Positions 15,559 through 27,090 of a stretch of 64,000 nucleotides of DNA are shown here, piece after piece. Each line of letters begins with the position of its first letter. The stretch's first letter is position 1. The notes under the pieces are model-generated. The model saw only the letters and a list, made by a program, of their open reading frames with translations. It was not told where the DNA came from and did not search any database. The translations under genes and the position numbers were made by a program. The stretch covers positions 434,001 to 498,000 of the forward strand of contig NZ_CP117834.1 of assembly GCF_028735875.1 (NCBI RefSeq), read 5' to 3'. The stretch comes from Shouchella hunanensis. Its GTDB lineage: Bacteria; Bacillota; Bacilli; Bacillales; Bacillaceae_D.

Positions 15559-16349
15559 ACAGACACCTCTGCTTTTATATGCGGATGCGCTTCATACCCA
15601 ACAAGTTCGAAATCATCAAATGTAAACGAGAAGATATCGTTCACTTCTGGGTTCATTTTCATTGTTGGCAATGGATGTGGCTCTCTTGAAAGTTGCAATT
15701 TTGCTTGTTCAATATGATTGGAGTAAAGGTGTGCATCACCAAACGTATGAACAAATTCACCCGGCTCTAAATCACATACTTGCGCAATCATCATTGTTAA
15801 TAACGCGTAAGAGGCAATATTAAACGGCACCCCTAAAAAGACATCGGCGCTCCGTTGATAAAGCTGGCAGGAAAGCTTTCCATCTTGAACATAGAATTGA
15901 AAGAGACAGTGGCATGGCGCCAGTGCCATATCATCAATTTCTGCAACGTTCCATGCATTTACAACGAGGCGTCGCGAATCAGGGTTCGTTTTTATTTGCT
16001 CCACCACTTCTTTTATTTGATCAACTGTTCTTCCGTTTGCTCCTTCCCACGAACGCCACTGTTTTCCGTAAACAGGTCCTAGATCACCAGTTTCATCTGC
16101 CCATTCATTCCAAATGCGCACACCATTATCTTGTAAATACTTTATATTCGTATCACCTTGTAAAAACCACAGGAGCTCATGGATAATTGAGCGCAGATGC
16201 ACTTTTTTTGTTGTTACAACTGGAAAACCTTCTTGTAGATTAAATCTCATTTGATATCCAAACGTACTAATTGTTCCAGTGCCTGTCCGATCTGATTTTT
16301 GCGAGCCGTGTGTTAGCACATGCTCGCATAGCTGTAAATACTGCTTCAT
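15555..16349 (-). CDS. thyA: Thymidylate synthase ThyA
   Basis: 264 residues from ATG 16349, the usual ThyA length. The catalytic cysteine is in [11 protein letters not shown] near residue 146, followed by [16 protein letters not shown]. It methylates dUMP to dTMP using methylene-tetrahydrofolate. An in-frame ATG at 16361 abuts GAAGGG and could be used instead; 16349 gives the family N-terminus M-K-Q-Y. In B. subtilis yunB and yunC are adjacent, so thyA-dfrA is an insertion relative to that order. Confidence 0.95.
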   Translation of the reverse strand: MKQYLQLCEHVLTHGSQKSDRTGTGTISTFGYQMRFNLQEGFPVVTTKKVHLRSIIHELLWFLQGDTNIKYLQDNGVRIWNEWADETGDLGPVYGKQWRSWEGANGRTVDQIKEVVEQIKTNPDSRRLVVNAWNVAEIDDMALAPCHCLFQFYVQDGKLSCQLYQRSADVFLGVPFNIASYALLTMMIAQVCDLEPGEFVHTFGDAHLYSNHIEQAKLQLSREPHPLPTMKMNPEVNDIFSFTFDDFELVGYEAHPHIKAEVSV

Positions 16350-16365
16350 TGTTTGCTTCATCCCT

Positions 16366-16677
16366 TCACTCTGCTTGTTTCATTTTTAAAAGCGCTTCTT
16401 TACCAATTGTCCCTTTTGTTATGCCTAATTCTTCGCATTTAAACGTGACAGATTCAAGTGGCGCATCTAACAACTGTTCAATCGTACGGACACCTACTGC
16501 TCTAGCAGCAAGAATCCCACGTTCTTTTAACTTTTCATTTAACAGTGCGACGTCTAATGCTCCGCACATAATATAGCCTGCATCACATGTTACTGCCATA
16601 AAGTTGGTCTTTGGCAACTTAACGGTAATCGCCAAGAACGTTTCTCCTTCAATGCTAATAGGATCAACATTAATCAT
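16366..16677 (-). CDS. yunC: YunC family (DUF1805) protein
   Basis: 103 residues matching the YunC family: [15 protein letters not shown] and the [16 protein letters not shown] segment are conserved. Structure-based function is unknown. AAGGAG lies about 12 nt upstream of ATG 16677. thyA begins 16 nt downstream. Confidence 0.88.
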   Translation of the reverse strand: MINVDPISIEGETFLAITVKLPKTNFMAVTCDAGYIMCGALDVALLNEKLKERGILAARAVGVRTIEQLLDAPLESVTFKCEELGITKGTIGKEALLKMKQAE

Positions 16678-16715
16678 GGAACAATCGCTCCTTTTTCAAT
16701 TCATTTCTTCACACA

Positions 16716-18071
16716 TTATGAAAAAGTAAGCTTGTTTGTTCCTGTCTGCAATAATTTTGCCAGAATATCACGTAAAAACTCTGGTAGTAAATAGTGCTTC
16801 ATTTCCGCATTGGCAATATGGGGAAACAAAAAACCAAACGTGTACATATCAAGTGTTGCCAACCGATAAAGCTTCGTTTCAGCAATGGTTTGTCCGTTTA
16901 CAAGGATCCCTGTCGGCGTAATGGTAATACCAGTAAACAGCATTAGACCTAACACTTTGCCACGAAATCCAAAGCCTTTTAGCTCTAGCTTTACAATATC
17001 ATCTGTCTGTGCCCGACGTATAGTCTCGATTAGCTGCTTCCCTGTTAACTCAACGATGCAAGGATTGATCGGGTGTGGACAAATACGATGAATATCACCA
17101 TATGTCACATCCCCCATTGGTAAACTCTCCATTAATACACCAGCATTCATCATTCCAATTTCTTCTTCACACCATTCTGTTAAGGCATCACATAAGGCTT
17201 GTGTTGCAACCGATGGCTCGAACCATTTTACTTCAAAAGGTTTAACAAGCGAAACGATTGGTTGTGATAGTGCCTCCACAGCCTCTTGATTTAATGATTC
17301 TAAAAGCTGTTTACTCCCTTTGTCTTCTTTACAACTTGTCGGGTCAATTAATGTTGGCTGAACGCTTATAACATCCTTGTTTTCAAATACTAACGTTAGC
17401 TCCCCTAAAAAAATCCCATGTTTCCCTGCTTGGGTTATCCATGTATCTTTCACTTTTAACCCATTTTGTAAACTATGGTGTGTGTGTGCACCAATGATCG
17501 CTGTAATCCCTTCGACTTCATTGGCAATTTGTTCGTCTTTAGGAAGCCCTAAATGAGACAGAAGAATTACTGCATCTACTTTATCTTTCAATTGATTTAC
17601 ATGTGCTTGAATTCCCTCAATGGAATAAGACACATCCCAACCAAGCTGTTCATAAAAATGCGTCATCGCGGATGTATAGCCAATATACGCTATTTGTAAC
17701 CCTGCAATTGTATCGATTTGGTGTGGAACTGCCCAGCTCGGACGCAAACCAGTTTTCCGGTCAAACAAGTTTGCAACAATAACGTTAAAGTCTGCTTCAC
17801 TGTACATATCATCTAACATTTTTTGCGAGAACGTAACCCCTTCATTATTACCAATGGTAGCAAAGTCTACATTCGCTTCATTTAGTAACTGAATGTTTCC
17901 AATACCTCCTGTTGCTTCTGTCATTGGGTTTGCTCGATCCGCATGGTCTCCTAAATCCACGTAACGGACGTTCTCGTTTTGGTTACGTTTTATATGCCCA
18001 ACGATATTTGCCCAATGTTGAAAACCACTGTGAATATCGTTTGTATGATAAATGGTTATAGTCGTTGTAAT
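16716..18071 (-). CDS. yunD: YunD metallophosphoesterase/5'-nucleotidase, apparent ATT start
   Basis: 451 residues if initiated at the ATT at 18071. The metallophosphoesterase domain begins with Y-H-T-N-D-I-H-S at residues 8-15 (metal ligands D and H), continues with D-L-G-D-H-A-D-R near 38, G-N-N-E-G near 60 and G-A-H-T-H near 200; a 5'-nucleotidase C-terminal domain follows. The nearest ATG/GTG/TTG in frame is GTG 17960, which would delete the first metal motif. AAGGAGG (18086-18080) is 8 nt from ATT 18071 and 5 nt from ATC 18074, and an in-frame stop lies further upstream, so a non-canonical start is the best reading. Members hydrolyse nucleotides or related phosphoesters; this one has no signal peptide. 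Confidence 0.8.
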   Translation of the reverse strand: MTTTITIYHTNDIHSGFQHWANIVGHIKRNQNENVRYVDLGDHADRANPMTEATGGIGNIQLLNEANVDFATIGNNEGVTFSQKMLDDMYSEADFNVIVANLFDRKTGLRPSWAVPHQIDTIAGLQIAYIGYTSAMTHFYEQLGWDVSYSIEGIQAHVNQLKDKVDAVILLSHLGLPKDEQIANEVEGITAIIGAHTHHSLQNGLKVKDTWITQAGKHGIFLGELTLVFENKDVISVQPTLIDPTSCKEDKGSKQLLESLNQEAVEALSQPIVSLVKPFEVKWFEPSVATQALCDALTEWCEEEIGMMNAGVLMESLPMGDVTYGDIHRICPHPINPCIVELTGKQLIETIRRAQTDDIVKLELKGFGFRGKVLGLMLFTGITITPTGILVNGQTIAETKLYRLATLDMYTFGFLFPHIANAEMKHYLLPEFLRDILAKLLQTGTNKLTFS

Positions 18072-18099
18072 GATGGTTTCCTCCTTGAAGCAAGCTGGT

Positions 18100-18918
18100 T
18101 TACATGATGCCTTGAATGATTAGTTGAATGGCAAGAGCAATAAAGACAATTCTCATTACAATGATAAGTATGTTTGATTGTAAACGGCGGTTAAGCCAAG
18201 CACCACATTTTGCCCCGAAATAGGCGCCTGGAATAAGGGCCAGAACAAGTAACCATTCAACATGCCCCCCCAAAGCATAAGCACCCGTTCCAACAATCGC
18301 TGAGAATAAGACAAGTAACATAGCAGTGGCAGTAGCAATCTTTATTGGAAAACCGAATAAAAGCATCATAACAGGAACCATGATCGCCCCACCACCAACA
18401 CCAAATAAACTCGATAAGAAACCGACAACAACGCTAATGATAATGGCAGTTGGGTAAGAAAATCCATAAGCATACGGCTTTCCTGTGTCATCAATACCTG
18501 TACGCCAGTAAGCTTTCTCTACCTCTTTTTCTTTATGCTGCTGAGGTCGAAAAAACAAGCTTAACGCAATAAGCAGCATAAAAAAGCCGAAATAAATAAG
18601 GAATGCATCAGTGGGTAGGAGTCGACTTACAAAAGTCCCTAGTATCGCTCCAGGCGCTATACCAATGAGAAAGATAAACCCACTTTTCACATCCATTGTT
18701 CGCTGTTTCCCATAAGCGATTACGGAAGAAATGCCAGTAACAATCATTGTCGCGAGAGACGTTCCCGCCGCCGCTTGCGACGTTAGGCTAGGTACATCAG
18801 CTAACACCATTGGCAATAGTAATAAAGCGGGAACGACAATAACGCCACCACCAAGGCCGAGCAGACTTCCAAAAGCGCCTGCTATAAAACCTACAATAAG
18901 AAAAAGGATAATAAACAC
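18100..18918 (-). CDS. yunE: TSUP family (TauE/SafE) anion exporter YunE
   Basis: 272-residue membrane protein with about 8 hydrophobic segments and the duplicated TSUP motif: G-S-L-L-G-L-G-G-G-V-I-V-V-P-A-L near the N-terminus and S-S-L-F-G-V-G-G-G-A-I-M-V-P near residue 170. The family exports sulfite, sulfoacetate or other organosulfonates; the substrate is unknown. GTG 18918 has GGAG 9 nt upstream. The stop codon lies 28 nt before the inferred ATT start of yunD. Confidence 0.88.
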   Translation of the reverse strand: MFIILFLIVGFIAGAFGSLLGLGGGVIVVPALLLLPMVLADVPSLTSQAAAGTSLATMIVTGISSVIAYGKQRTMDVKSGFIFLIGIAPGAILGTFVSRLLPTDAFLIYFGFFMLLIALSLFFRPQQHKEKEVEKAYWRTGIDDTGKPYAYGFSYPTAIIISVVVGFLSSLFGVGGGAIMVPVMMLLFGFPIKIATATAMLLVLFSAIVGTGAYALGGHVEWLLVLALIPGAYFGAKCGAWLNRRLQSNILIIVMRIVFIALAIQLIIQGIM

Positions 18919-18936
18919 AAATCATTCTCCTAGCTT

Positions 18937-19782
18937 TTAAAATAAATCAAGCTGTCGCGATGCTAAGTCTTTGTATGTGATATTCATATTTCCGATTAGC
19001 GACCGGGCGTTGCTAGCCGCATGACCACCAGAATTGTTATTGAATACAACAAACACATCATCCACTTTCTGCGACAAGCGTTGCAAGTTTGCTTCCCATT
19101 CCTTTAATTCTTGCTGATTGTAATCGTAGAGATAACGAACATCACGCCAGTTCTCACCGTTTCGAGGACCATTCCAACCGTGACGATTGCGCCCGTGAAA
19201 TCGCACAAGCGTTTTTTCTTTTGTAGTCGGTTCTAAAATGGTAGGGACGGAGCCCGGACCAGCTTGAGGTTCATCACAAATACTATGTATCCAATCATCT
19301 TCTCGCATATACTGTAACGTCTTCTCTTTATACGGAGCATCAAACCATGAATGATGACGAAACTCAAGGGCTGTCGGAAAATCTCTAAGCTTTTCACGAA
19401 CAAATCGTAACGCATGGACATGTTTTGTCGTAACATCAAACCACGGTGGAAATTGACATAAAACCATTGCTAATTTATTCGCCTGTATTAATGGCTCTAA
19501 CGAATCTTTAAACGCTTCATACATTTGATCTCTAGATGAAAAAGGCGATTCACCACGTTGGTGCCCCGTAATGTCTTGATAAGCTTTCACAATAAATTTA
19601 AACGAATTGGGTGTTTCCCGAATCCATTTCTCCATTGATGCTCTCGATTGCACAGCATAAAAGCTAGAATCCAATTCAACAATAGGAAAATAACCAGCAT
19701 AAGTCTCTAGTTTCTGATGAGGTTTAACCCCTTCATATAATGAATAATGGTCGCCCCACCCGGTTAAACCAATGTATATCAC
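18937..19782 (-). CDS. yunF: DUF72 family protein YunF
   Basis: 281 residues of the DUF72 family, a TIM-barrel fold. Conserved elements are G-L-T-G-W at residues 5-9, V-E-L-D-S-S-F-Y near 36, F-K-F-I-V-K near 60, the L-E-F-R-H-H-S-W segment near 138 and V-F-N-N-N-S-G-G-H near 248. Function uncharacterised. GTG start at 19782 with GGAGG 8 nt upstream. It heads the yunF-yunE-yunD run. Confidence 0.88.
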   Translation of the reverse strand: MIYIGLTGWGDHYSLYEGVKPHQKLETYAGYFPIVELDSSFYAVQSRASMEKWIRETPNSFKFIVKAYQDITGHQRGESPFSSRDQMYEAFKDSLEPLIQANKLAMVLCQFPPWFDVTTKHVHALRFVREKLRDFPTALEFRHHSWFDAPYKEKTLQYMREDDWIHSICDEPQAGPGSVPTILEPTTKEKTLVRFHGRNRHGWNGPRNGENWRDVRYLYDYNQQELKEWEANLQRLSQKVDDVFVVFNNNSGGHAASNARSLIGNMNITYKDLASRQLDLF

Positions 19783-19821
19783 ATTCTGTTCCTCCAGAGA
19801 TGTTTTTTTCTATTTTAACGT

Positions 19822-19847
19822 AAAAAAGAGAGAAATGCGATTCTCTC
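19822..19847 (-). terminator. Hairpin plus T tract upstream of yunF
   Basis: Minus strand GAGAGAA (19847-19841), loop, TTCTCTC (19834-19828), then six T (19827-19822). It is about 70 nt downstream of the sufB terminator and 40 nt before yunF. It is either a backup terminator for suf or an attenuator in the yunF leader. Confidence 0.5.
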
Positions 19848-19914
19848 GTCTAGCTAAAACTAGAACCCTTCTAACTAGCTATTGGCAAAAGCTGATCAAA
19901 CATCTTTTCCCATA

Positions 19915-19947
19915 AAAAAGAGAAGAACGGCATTCGCTCTTCTCTTT
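19915..19947 (-). terminator. suf operon terminator
   Basis: Stem AAAGAGAAGA (19917-19926) with TCTTCTCTTT (19938-19947); on the minus strand it ends in a T tract, 19 nt after the sufB stop. Confidence 0.8.
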
Positions 19948-19965
19948 CTATCAAAAGGTTTTAGA

Positions 19966-21363
19966 TTACCCAATTGAACCTTCCATCTCAAACTTGATTA
20001 AACGATTCATTTCAACGGCATATTCCATTGGAAGTTCTTTCGTAAATGGCTCAATGAAGCCCATAACGATCATTTCTGTTGCTTCTTCTTCACCAAGACC
20101 ACGGCTCATAAGATAGAACAATTGATCCTCAGATACTTTTGATACCGTTGCTTCATGCTCAAGTGTAATGTTGTTATTGAGAATCTCGTTATAAGGAATC
20201 GTATCAGACGTAGACTCATTATCCATGATGAGCGTATCACACTCAATCTTAGATTTTGACCCATCTGATTTACGTCCGAAGTGGCAAATTCCACGGTATG
20301 TTACTTTACCACCTTGTTTTGAAATGGATTTCGATACAATGGTAGACGAACAGTTTGGTGCAAGATGCGTTACTTTTGCACCAGCATCTTGATGTTGGCC
20401 TTTTCCTGCAATCGCAATGGAAAGAACTGTACCTTTCGCGCCTTCTCCACGCATAATAACGGCTGGGTATTTCATTGTTAATTTAGAACCGATGTTTCCA
20501 TCTACCCATTCCATAGTTGCGCCTTTGTCAGCAACCGCACGCTTTGTTACAAGATTAAATACGTTTGGCGCCCAGTTTTGAATCGTTGTATAACGGCAAT
20601 ATGCGTTATCCTTTACGATGATTTCAACAACTGCACTGTGAAGTGAGTTTGTTGTATAAACTGGGGCTGTACAACCCTCAACGTAATGTACGGAACTGTC
20701 TTCATCCGCAATAATTAATGTTCGCTCAAACTGCCCCATATTCTCTGAGTTAATTCGGAAATATGCTTGAAGTGGCGTTTCCACTTTTACGCCTTTAGGC
20801 ACATAGATAAATGAGCCACCAGACCATACAGCTGAATTTAATGCAGAGAACTTATTGTCAGCTGCAGGAATGACAGAAGCAAAATGTTCTCTAAAGATGT
20901 CTTCGTTTTCTTTTAAAGCAGAATCTGTATCTTTAAAGACAACACCAAGCTTTTCTAGATCTTCCTGCATGTTGTGATAAACGACTTCGGATTCATACTG
21001 AGCCGACACACCTGCAAGATACTTTTGCTCTGCTTCAGGAATCCCAAGCTTATCAAACGTATTTTTAATTTCTTCCGGAACTTCATCCCAAGAACGCTCT
21101 GTTTTATCTGAGGCTTTAACGTAATACGTAATGTCATCAAAGTTTAACTCTGAAAGGTCGCCACCCCACTGAGGCATTGGCATTTTATAAAATTGTTCAA
21201 GTGATTTTAAACGGAAGTCTAACATCCACTTAGGTTCGCTCTTCATACGCGAGATTTCTTCAACGATCTCTTTTGTTAATCCACGTCCAGAACGGAAAAT
21301 GGATACGTCACGATCCGAAAACCCGTATTTGTATTCACCGATATCAGGCATTTTTTTTGCCAT
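19966..21363 (-). CDS. sufB: Fe-S cluster assembly protein SufB
   Basis: 465-residue subunit of the SufBCD scaffold. The parallel beta-helix core of SufB/SufD is evident, with the [10 protein letters not shown] segment near residue 228 and the C-terminal helical region [12 protein letters not shown] that contacts SufC. SufB receives sulfur from SufS/SufU and assembles a nascent cluster with SufC and SufD. It is the last gene of sufCDSUB; ATG 21363 has AGGAGGG 7 nt upstream. Confidence 0.97.
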   Translation of the reverse strand: MAKKMPDIGEYKYGFSDRDVSIFRSGRGLTKEIVEEISRMKSEPKWMLDFRLKSLEQFYKMPMPQWGGDLSELNFDDITYYVKASDKTERSWDEVPEEIKNTFDKLGIPEAEQKYLAGVSAQYESEVVYHNMQEDLEKLGVVFKDTDSALKENEDIFREHFASVIPAADNKFSALNSAVWSGGSFIYVPKGVKVETPLQAYFRINSENMGQFERTLIIADEDSSVHYVEGCTAPVYTTNSLHSAVVEIIVKDNAYCRYTTIQNWAPNVFNLVTKRAVADKGATMEWVDGNIGSKLTMKYPAVIMRGEGAKGTVLSIAIAGKGQHQDAGAKVTHLAPNCSSTIVSKSISKQGGKVTYRGICHFGRKSDGSKSKIECDTLIMDNESTSDTIPYNEILNNNITLEHEATVSKVSEDQLFYLMSRGLGEEEATEMIVMGFIEPFTKELPMEYAVEMNRLIKFEMEGSIG

Positions 21364-21382
21364 TCGGAATCCCTCCTAATAG

Positions 21383-24343
<2,961 letters not shown>

Positions 24344-24394
24344 ACAATACCATCCTTTGCTGTTTTATCGTTAAAAGCAGTTTTGTTAACTGAA

Positions 24395-25186
24395 TTACGC
24401 TTCTTGACCAGCGTCAACTCGCTCATCTTCAATTCCAAGCTCTTCTTTAATCCAGTCATATCCTTCTGCCTCAAGACGCTCAGCAAGCTCTGCTCCACCA
24501 GATTTTACAATACGACCTTGCATCATAACGTGTACTTTATCTGGCGTGATGTAGTCAAGCAAACGTTGATAGTGAGTAATAATTAAGCAACCGAAGTTTT
24601 CACCACGCATTTGGTTTACACCTTCAGATACAACTTTTAACGCATCAATATCTAAACCAGAATCAATCTCATCCAGGATCGCGATGCGCGGCTCTAACAT
24701 AAGCAATTGCAGAATTTCATTACGCTTTTTCTCACCGCCTGAGAAACCTTCGTTTAAGTAACGCTGCGCAAAAGATTGATCCATGTCAAGAACATCCATT
24801 TTTTCGTCCATTTTACGGATGAATTTCATCAAAGATAGCTCGTCGCCTTCCTCACGGTTTGCATTAATCGCTGAACGCATAAAGTCCGCATTCGTAATAC
24901 CACTAATCTCACTTGGATATTGCATCGCTAAAAACATACCAGCGCGAGCACGCTCGTCCACTTCCATTTCAAGTACATCTTCGCCATCCATTGTGACAGA
25001 ACCGCTCGTAATTTCGTATTTAGGATGACCCATAATGGCAGAAGCAAGTGTTGATTTACCTGTTCCGTTAGGTCCCATAATGGCGTGGATTTCTCCACCG
25101 TTAATTTCTAGATTAAAATCCTTTAAGATTTCCTTATCGTCAATAGAGACGTGTAAATTCTCAATCTTTAAGTTAGGTACAGACAT
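24395..25186 (-). CDS. sufC: SufC ABC ATPase
   Basis: 263 residues from ATG 25186. The Walker A motif is G-P-N-G-T-G-K-S-T near residues 36-44, the signature F-S-G-G-E-K-K-R near 145, and Walker [13 protein letters not shown] near 168. It powers conformational change of SufBD. The frame extends upstream to 25201 but GGAGGG sits within that extension, 7 nt before 25186. It is first in the operon, behind the promoter at 25275-25303 and a Fur-like box. Confidence 0.96.
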   Translation of the reverse strand: MSVPNLKIENLHVSIDDKEILKDFNLEINGGEIHAIMGPNGTGKSTLASAIMGHPKYEITSGSVTMDGEDVLEMEVDERARAGMFLAMQYPSEISGITNADFMRSAINANREEGDELSLMKFIRKMDEKMDVLDMDQSFAQRYLNEGFSGGEKKRNEILQLLMLEPRIAILDEIDSGLDIDALKVVSEGVNQMRGENFGCLIITHYQRLLDYITPDKVHVMMQGRIVKSGGAELAERLEAEGYDWIKEELGIEDERVDAGQEA

Positions 25187-25243
25187 GTGTATTCCCTCCA
25201 TGAATTAAGCAAGCCTGCTTATTCAAACAGACTTGCATGCTTT

Positions 25244-25258
25244 TTTTAATGATTATCA
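25244..25258. promoter_or_regulatory. Candidate Fur box in the suf leader
   Basis: The 15-mer TTTTAATGATTATCA matches the 7-1-7 consensus TGATAATNATTATCA at 12 of 14 defined positions. It lies 16-30 nt downstream of the -10 box, a repressing position. Binding by Fur is inferred; no experiment can be cited from sequence alone. Confidence 0.5.
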
Positions 25259-25274
25259 ATCTATTCTCATTCTA

Positions 25275-25303
25275 ATTTTATAACAAATACTCCTATACTT
25301 CAA
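25275..25303 (-). promoter_or_regulatory. Sigma-A promoter of sufCDSUB
   Basis: Minus-strand TTGAAG (25303-25298) and TAAAAT (25280-25275) with 17 nt between. The leader of about 80 nt also carries an imperfect hairpin between 25208 and 25240. Confidence 0.65.
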
Positions 25304-25339
25304 GAAGACCGAGTTAGAAATATCAACCTCATTTAAAAC

Positions 25340-25368
25340 AGAGCCTTACGCGGAAAGCATAAGGCTCT
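25340..25368. terminator. Hairpin in the yurZ-sufC gap, possible terminator
   Basis: AGAGCCTTA (25340-25348) and TAAGGCTCT (25360-25368) form a perfect 9-bp stem with TTTAAA on the right and AAAA on the left. It follows a possible 57-codon frame on the minus strand and precedes the suf promoter. Confidence 0.6.
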
Positions 25369-25388
25369 TTAAATTCGTGTTATGGCTA

Positions 25389-25562
25389 TTAACTTGTGTG
25401 TGACTGGATAGACTGAACAAGCTGATTACACGCATCATGTTCTTTTGTTCGCTCTCGTTCGATTTGCAGGCGTTTGTCTAAGCTGCTTTCATACTCGGCG
25501 TAGCTAACACCATGTCTTTGTTGTAATCCTTTTTCCATTTCACTTGTGTAGGAAAGTCGCAT
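25389..25562 (-). CDS. Possible small protein, 57 residues, weak start signal
   Basis: Open frame from ATG 25562 in the otherwise empty 548-nt yurZ-sufC gap. The product is charged and helical (E, K, R, Q, H rich), beginning M-R-L-S-Y-T-S-E-M-E-K-G and ending Q-S-I-Q-S-H-T-S, with one cysteine near residue 45. It is bounded by a terminator on each side, which suggests an independent transcription unit. No good Shine-Dalgarno precedes the ATG; a second minus-strand frame (53 codons from about 25639, GAGGAAGA upstream) overlaps it. I cannot tell which, if either, is translated. Confidence 0.3.
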   Translation of the reverse strand: MRLSYTSEMEKGLQQRHGVSYAEYESSLDKRLQIERERTKEHDACNQLVQSIQSHTS

Positions 25563-25653
25563 GTTCGAAATTGTCTCTCATCCTCTCTTGTTTTAAAACG
25601 GTTTCTCTTTTTACCCGATAGAATAAGTGTACCAATCATTGTCTTCTTCCTCA

Positions 25654-25683
25654 AAAGAAAAAGAGTAGCAAATTGGCTACTCT
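25654..25683 (-). terminator. yurZ operon terminator
   Basis: Minus-strand AGAGTAGC (25683-25676), 6-nt loop, GCTACTCT (25669-25662) followed by a T-rich run to 25654. Confidence 0.75.
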
Positions 25684-25749
25684 CCCTTCGTATTCCCGGT
25701 TCCATTCAAATCAAACATCTCCATCTTAGAAATGCTACTGTTTTCTTCC

Positions 25750-26115
25750 TTATTGTACTTGATTATCAAGTTCACGATAGGCTTCTTGAACAAGTGTCGC
25801 TCCTTGACTTAGCGCCGCCCCACTACCAAATGCCGTTGCAACCGAAACCGCTTCAAGTAACTCCTCTTCACTACAACCGTTATCGATACATCCTTTTGTA
25901 TGATAAATAATGCAATATTCATCTTGAGCATGAATACTCATTGCAAGGGCCATTAGTTGCTTATGTTTTTTTGAAATAGCCCCTTCTTTAAAGCACTGCT
26001 CTGTAAAGTCATTATACTTTTCAGCAAAGATTGGCATCTTCTCTTCAAATGATCCCACGCCTTTTTTATAAACCATCATATGATGTTCCGTTGATGTATG
26101 TCCTTGTCGATTCAC
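25750..26115 (-). CDS. yurZ: AhpD-like carboxymuconolactone decarboxylase family protein YurZ
   Basis: 121 residues from GTG 26115, which has AAGGAG 8 nt upstream; the longer frame to 26175 has no initiation signal and would be atypically long. The AhpD-like helical core and the C-I-I-Y-H redox-type motif near residue 60 are present, followed by A-F-G-S-G-A-A-L. Family members act as peroxidase partners or decarboxylases; YurZ itself is uncharacterised. yurZ beside suf is the B. subtilis order. Confidence 0.82.
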   Translation of the reverse strand: MNRQGHTSTEHHMMVYKKGVGSFEEKMPIFAEKYNDFTEQCFKEGAISKKHKQLMALAMSIHAQDEYCIIYHTKGCIDNGCSEEELLEAVSVATAFGSGAALSQGATLVQEAYRELDNQVQ

Positions 26116-26178
26116 GTCATTCGCTCCTTTATTTGTTATAAAGGTAGTATGAGCGGAATCATAAAAGGCATACACATT

Positions 26179-27090
26179 TTATTCAAACGCTTCAGGATAA
26201 GCGGTTTCGGCTAAAACTCTTGTTGCTTCTGCGATTCTCGGACCCGGACGATCCATAATATCCGGCGGCATCTGTTCTAATTGATCTTGTTGAATGGCTT
26301 CAATCGTACTCCAACCATCCCGCTGGCGAATGTCTTCAAGTGGATCGTCGGTATAATTCACAGTTGTATAAATAAGTTCTGGATTTCTTTCAACAACTTC
26401 TTCGTCACTAATACTCGTCCAGCCTTCAACGTCCGAAAATACATTTTCTAACCCTGCGATTTCAAGCATCTCATGTTGAAATGTACCTGCACCTAGCGTC
26501 CAAATATCTGGAGATGGACTTATTTCAAAATAAACAGAACGCTTCTCAACATCTGCAACGGCTTCAGCGATTTTATCAAATTCAGCTTTCATTTCTGCAA
26601 TTAATCGTTCTCCTTCTTCAGGAACAGCAAGCACATCAGCAATGGTTTGAATATCTTCAAAAATGTCAGCCATCGTTTGTGCGGAATCAATAGCAAAGGC
26701 AGGTAAGCCGACATCATTTAGCTGTGCCATCTCATTTGAACCATAGTCATACCCAATAATAAGATCAGGGTCCAGTTCAAGCATCCGTTCAACATATGGA
26801 TTTTCATACTCAGCAACGACTTCTATTTCAGTCACTTCTTCCGGATAAACATCTGTATCCGATACACCAATCACTTTATCTCCTTGCCCTAAAGCGAAAA
26901 TAATTTCTGTGTTACTAGGCAAAATTGAAATAATCGTTTCAGGAGGCACATCAAACGTCAATTTCATTCCACGTGCATCTTCCACTGTATAACCTGTCTC
27001 TTCTTGTTGTTCACTTTCCTCGTTTCCAGAATCATTGCAACCCGTTAACACAAAAGTGAATGCTATTGTTGAATATAGCCATTTTCTCAT
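26179..27090 (-). CDS. BtuF-like cobalamin ABC transporter substrate-binding lipoprotein
   Basis: 303 residues with lipobox L-T-G-C (cysteine 18), an acidic linker, then a class III helical-backbone binding fold. I-I-S-I-L-P-S-N-T-E-I-I-F-A-L-G is characteristic of BtuF/YvrC, as is the V-Y-F-E-I-S-P-S-P-D-I-W-T-L-G-A-G-T-F segment. Corrinoid binding is the likely role; ferric siderophores cannot be excluded. No permease or ATPase genes are adjacent, so it must use components from elsewhere. It overlaps the preceding adenosyltransferase-like gene by 4 nt (ATGA). Confidence 0.82.
   Translation of the reverse strand: MRKWLYSTIAFTFVLTGCNDSGNEESEQQEETGYTVEDARGMKLTFDVPPETIISILPSNTEIIFALGQGDKVIGVSDTDVYPEEVTEIEVVAEYENPYVERMLELDPDLIIGYDYGSNEMAQLNDVGLPAFAIDSAQTMADIFEDIQTIADVLAVPEEGERLIAEMKAEFDKIAEAVADVEKRSVYFEISPSPDIWTLGAGTFQHEMLEIAGLENVFSDVEGWTSISDEEVVERNPELIYTTVNYTDDPLEDIRQRDGWSTIEAIQQDQLEQMPPDIMDRPGPRIAEATRVLAETAYPEAFE

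Noticed and set aside
26116-26175. Longer yurZ start
   Set aside because: The extension contains the AAGGAG site used by GTG 26115 and would be longer than the family.
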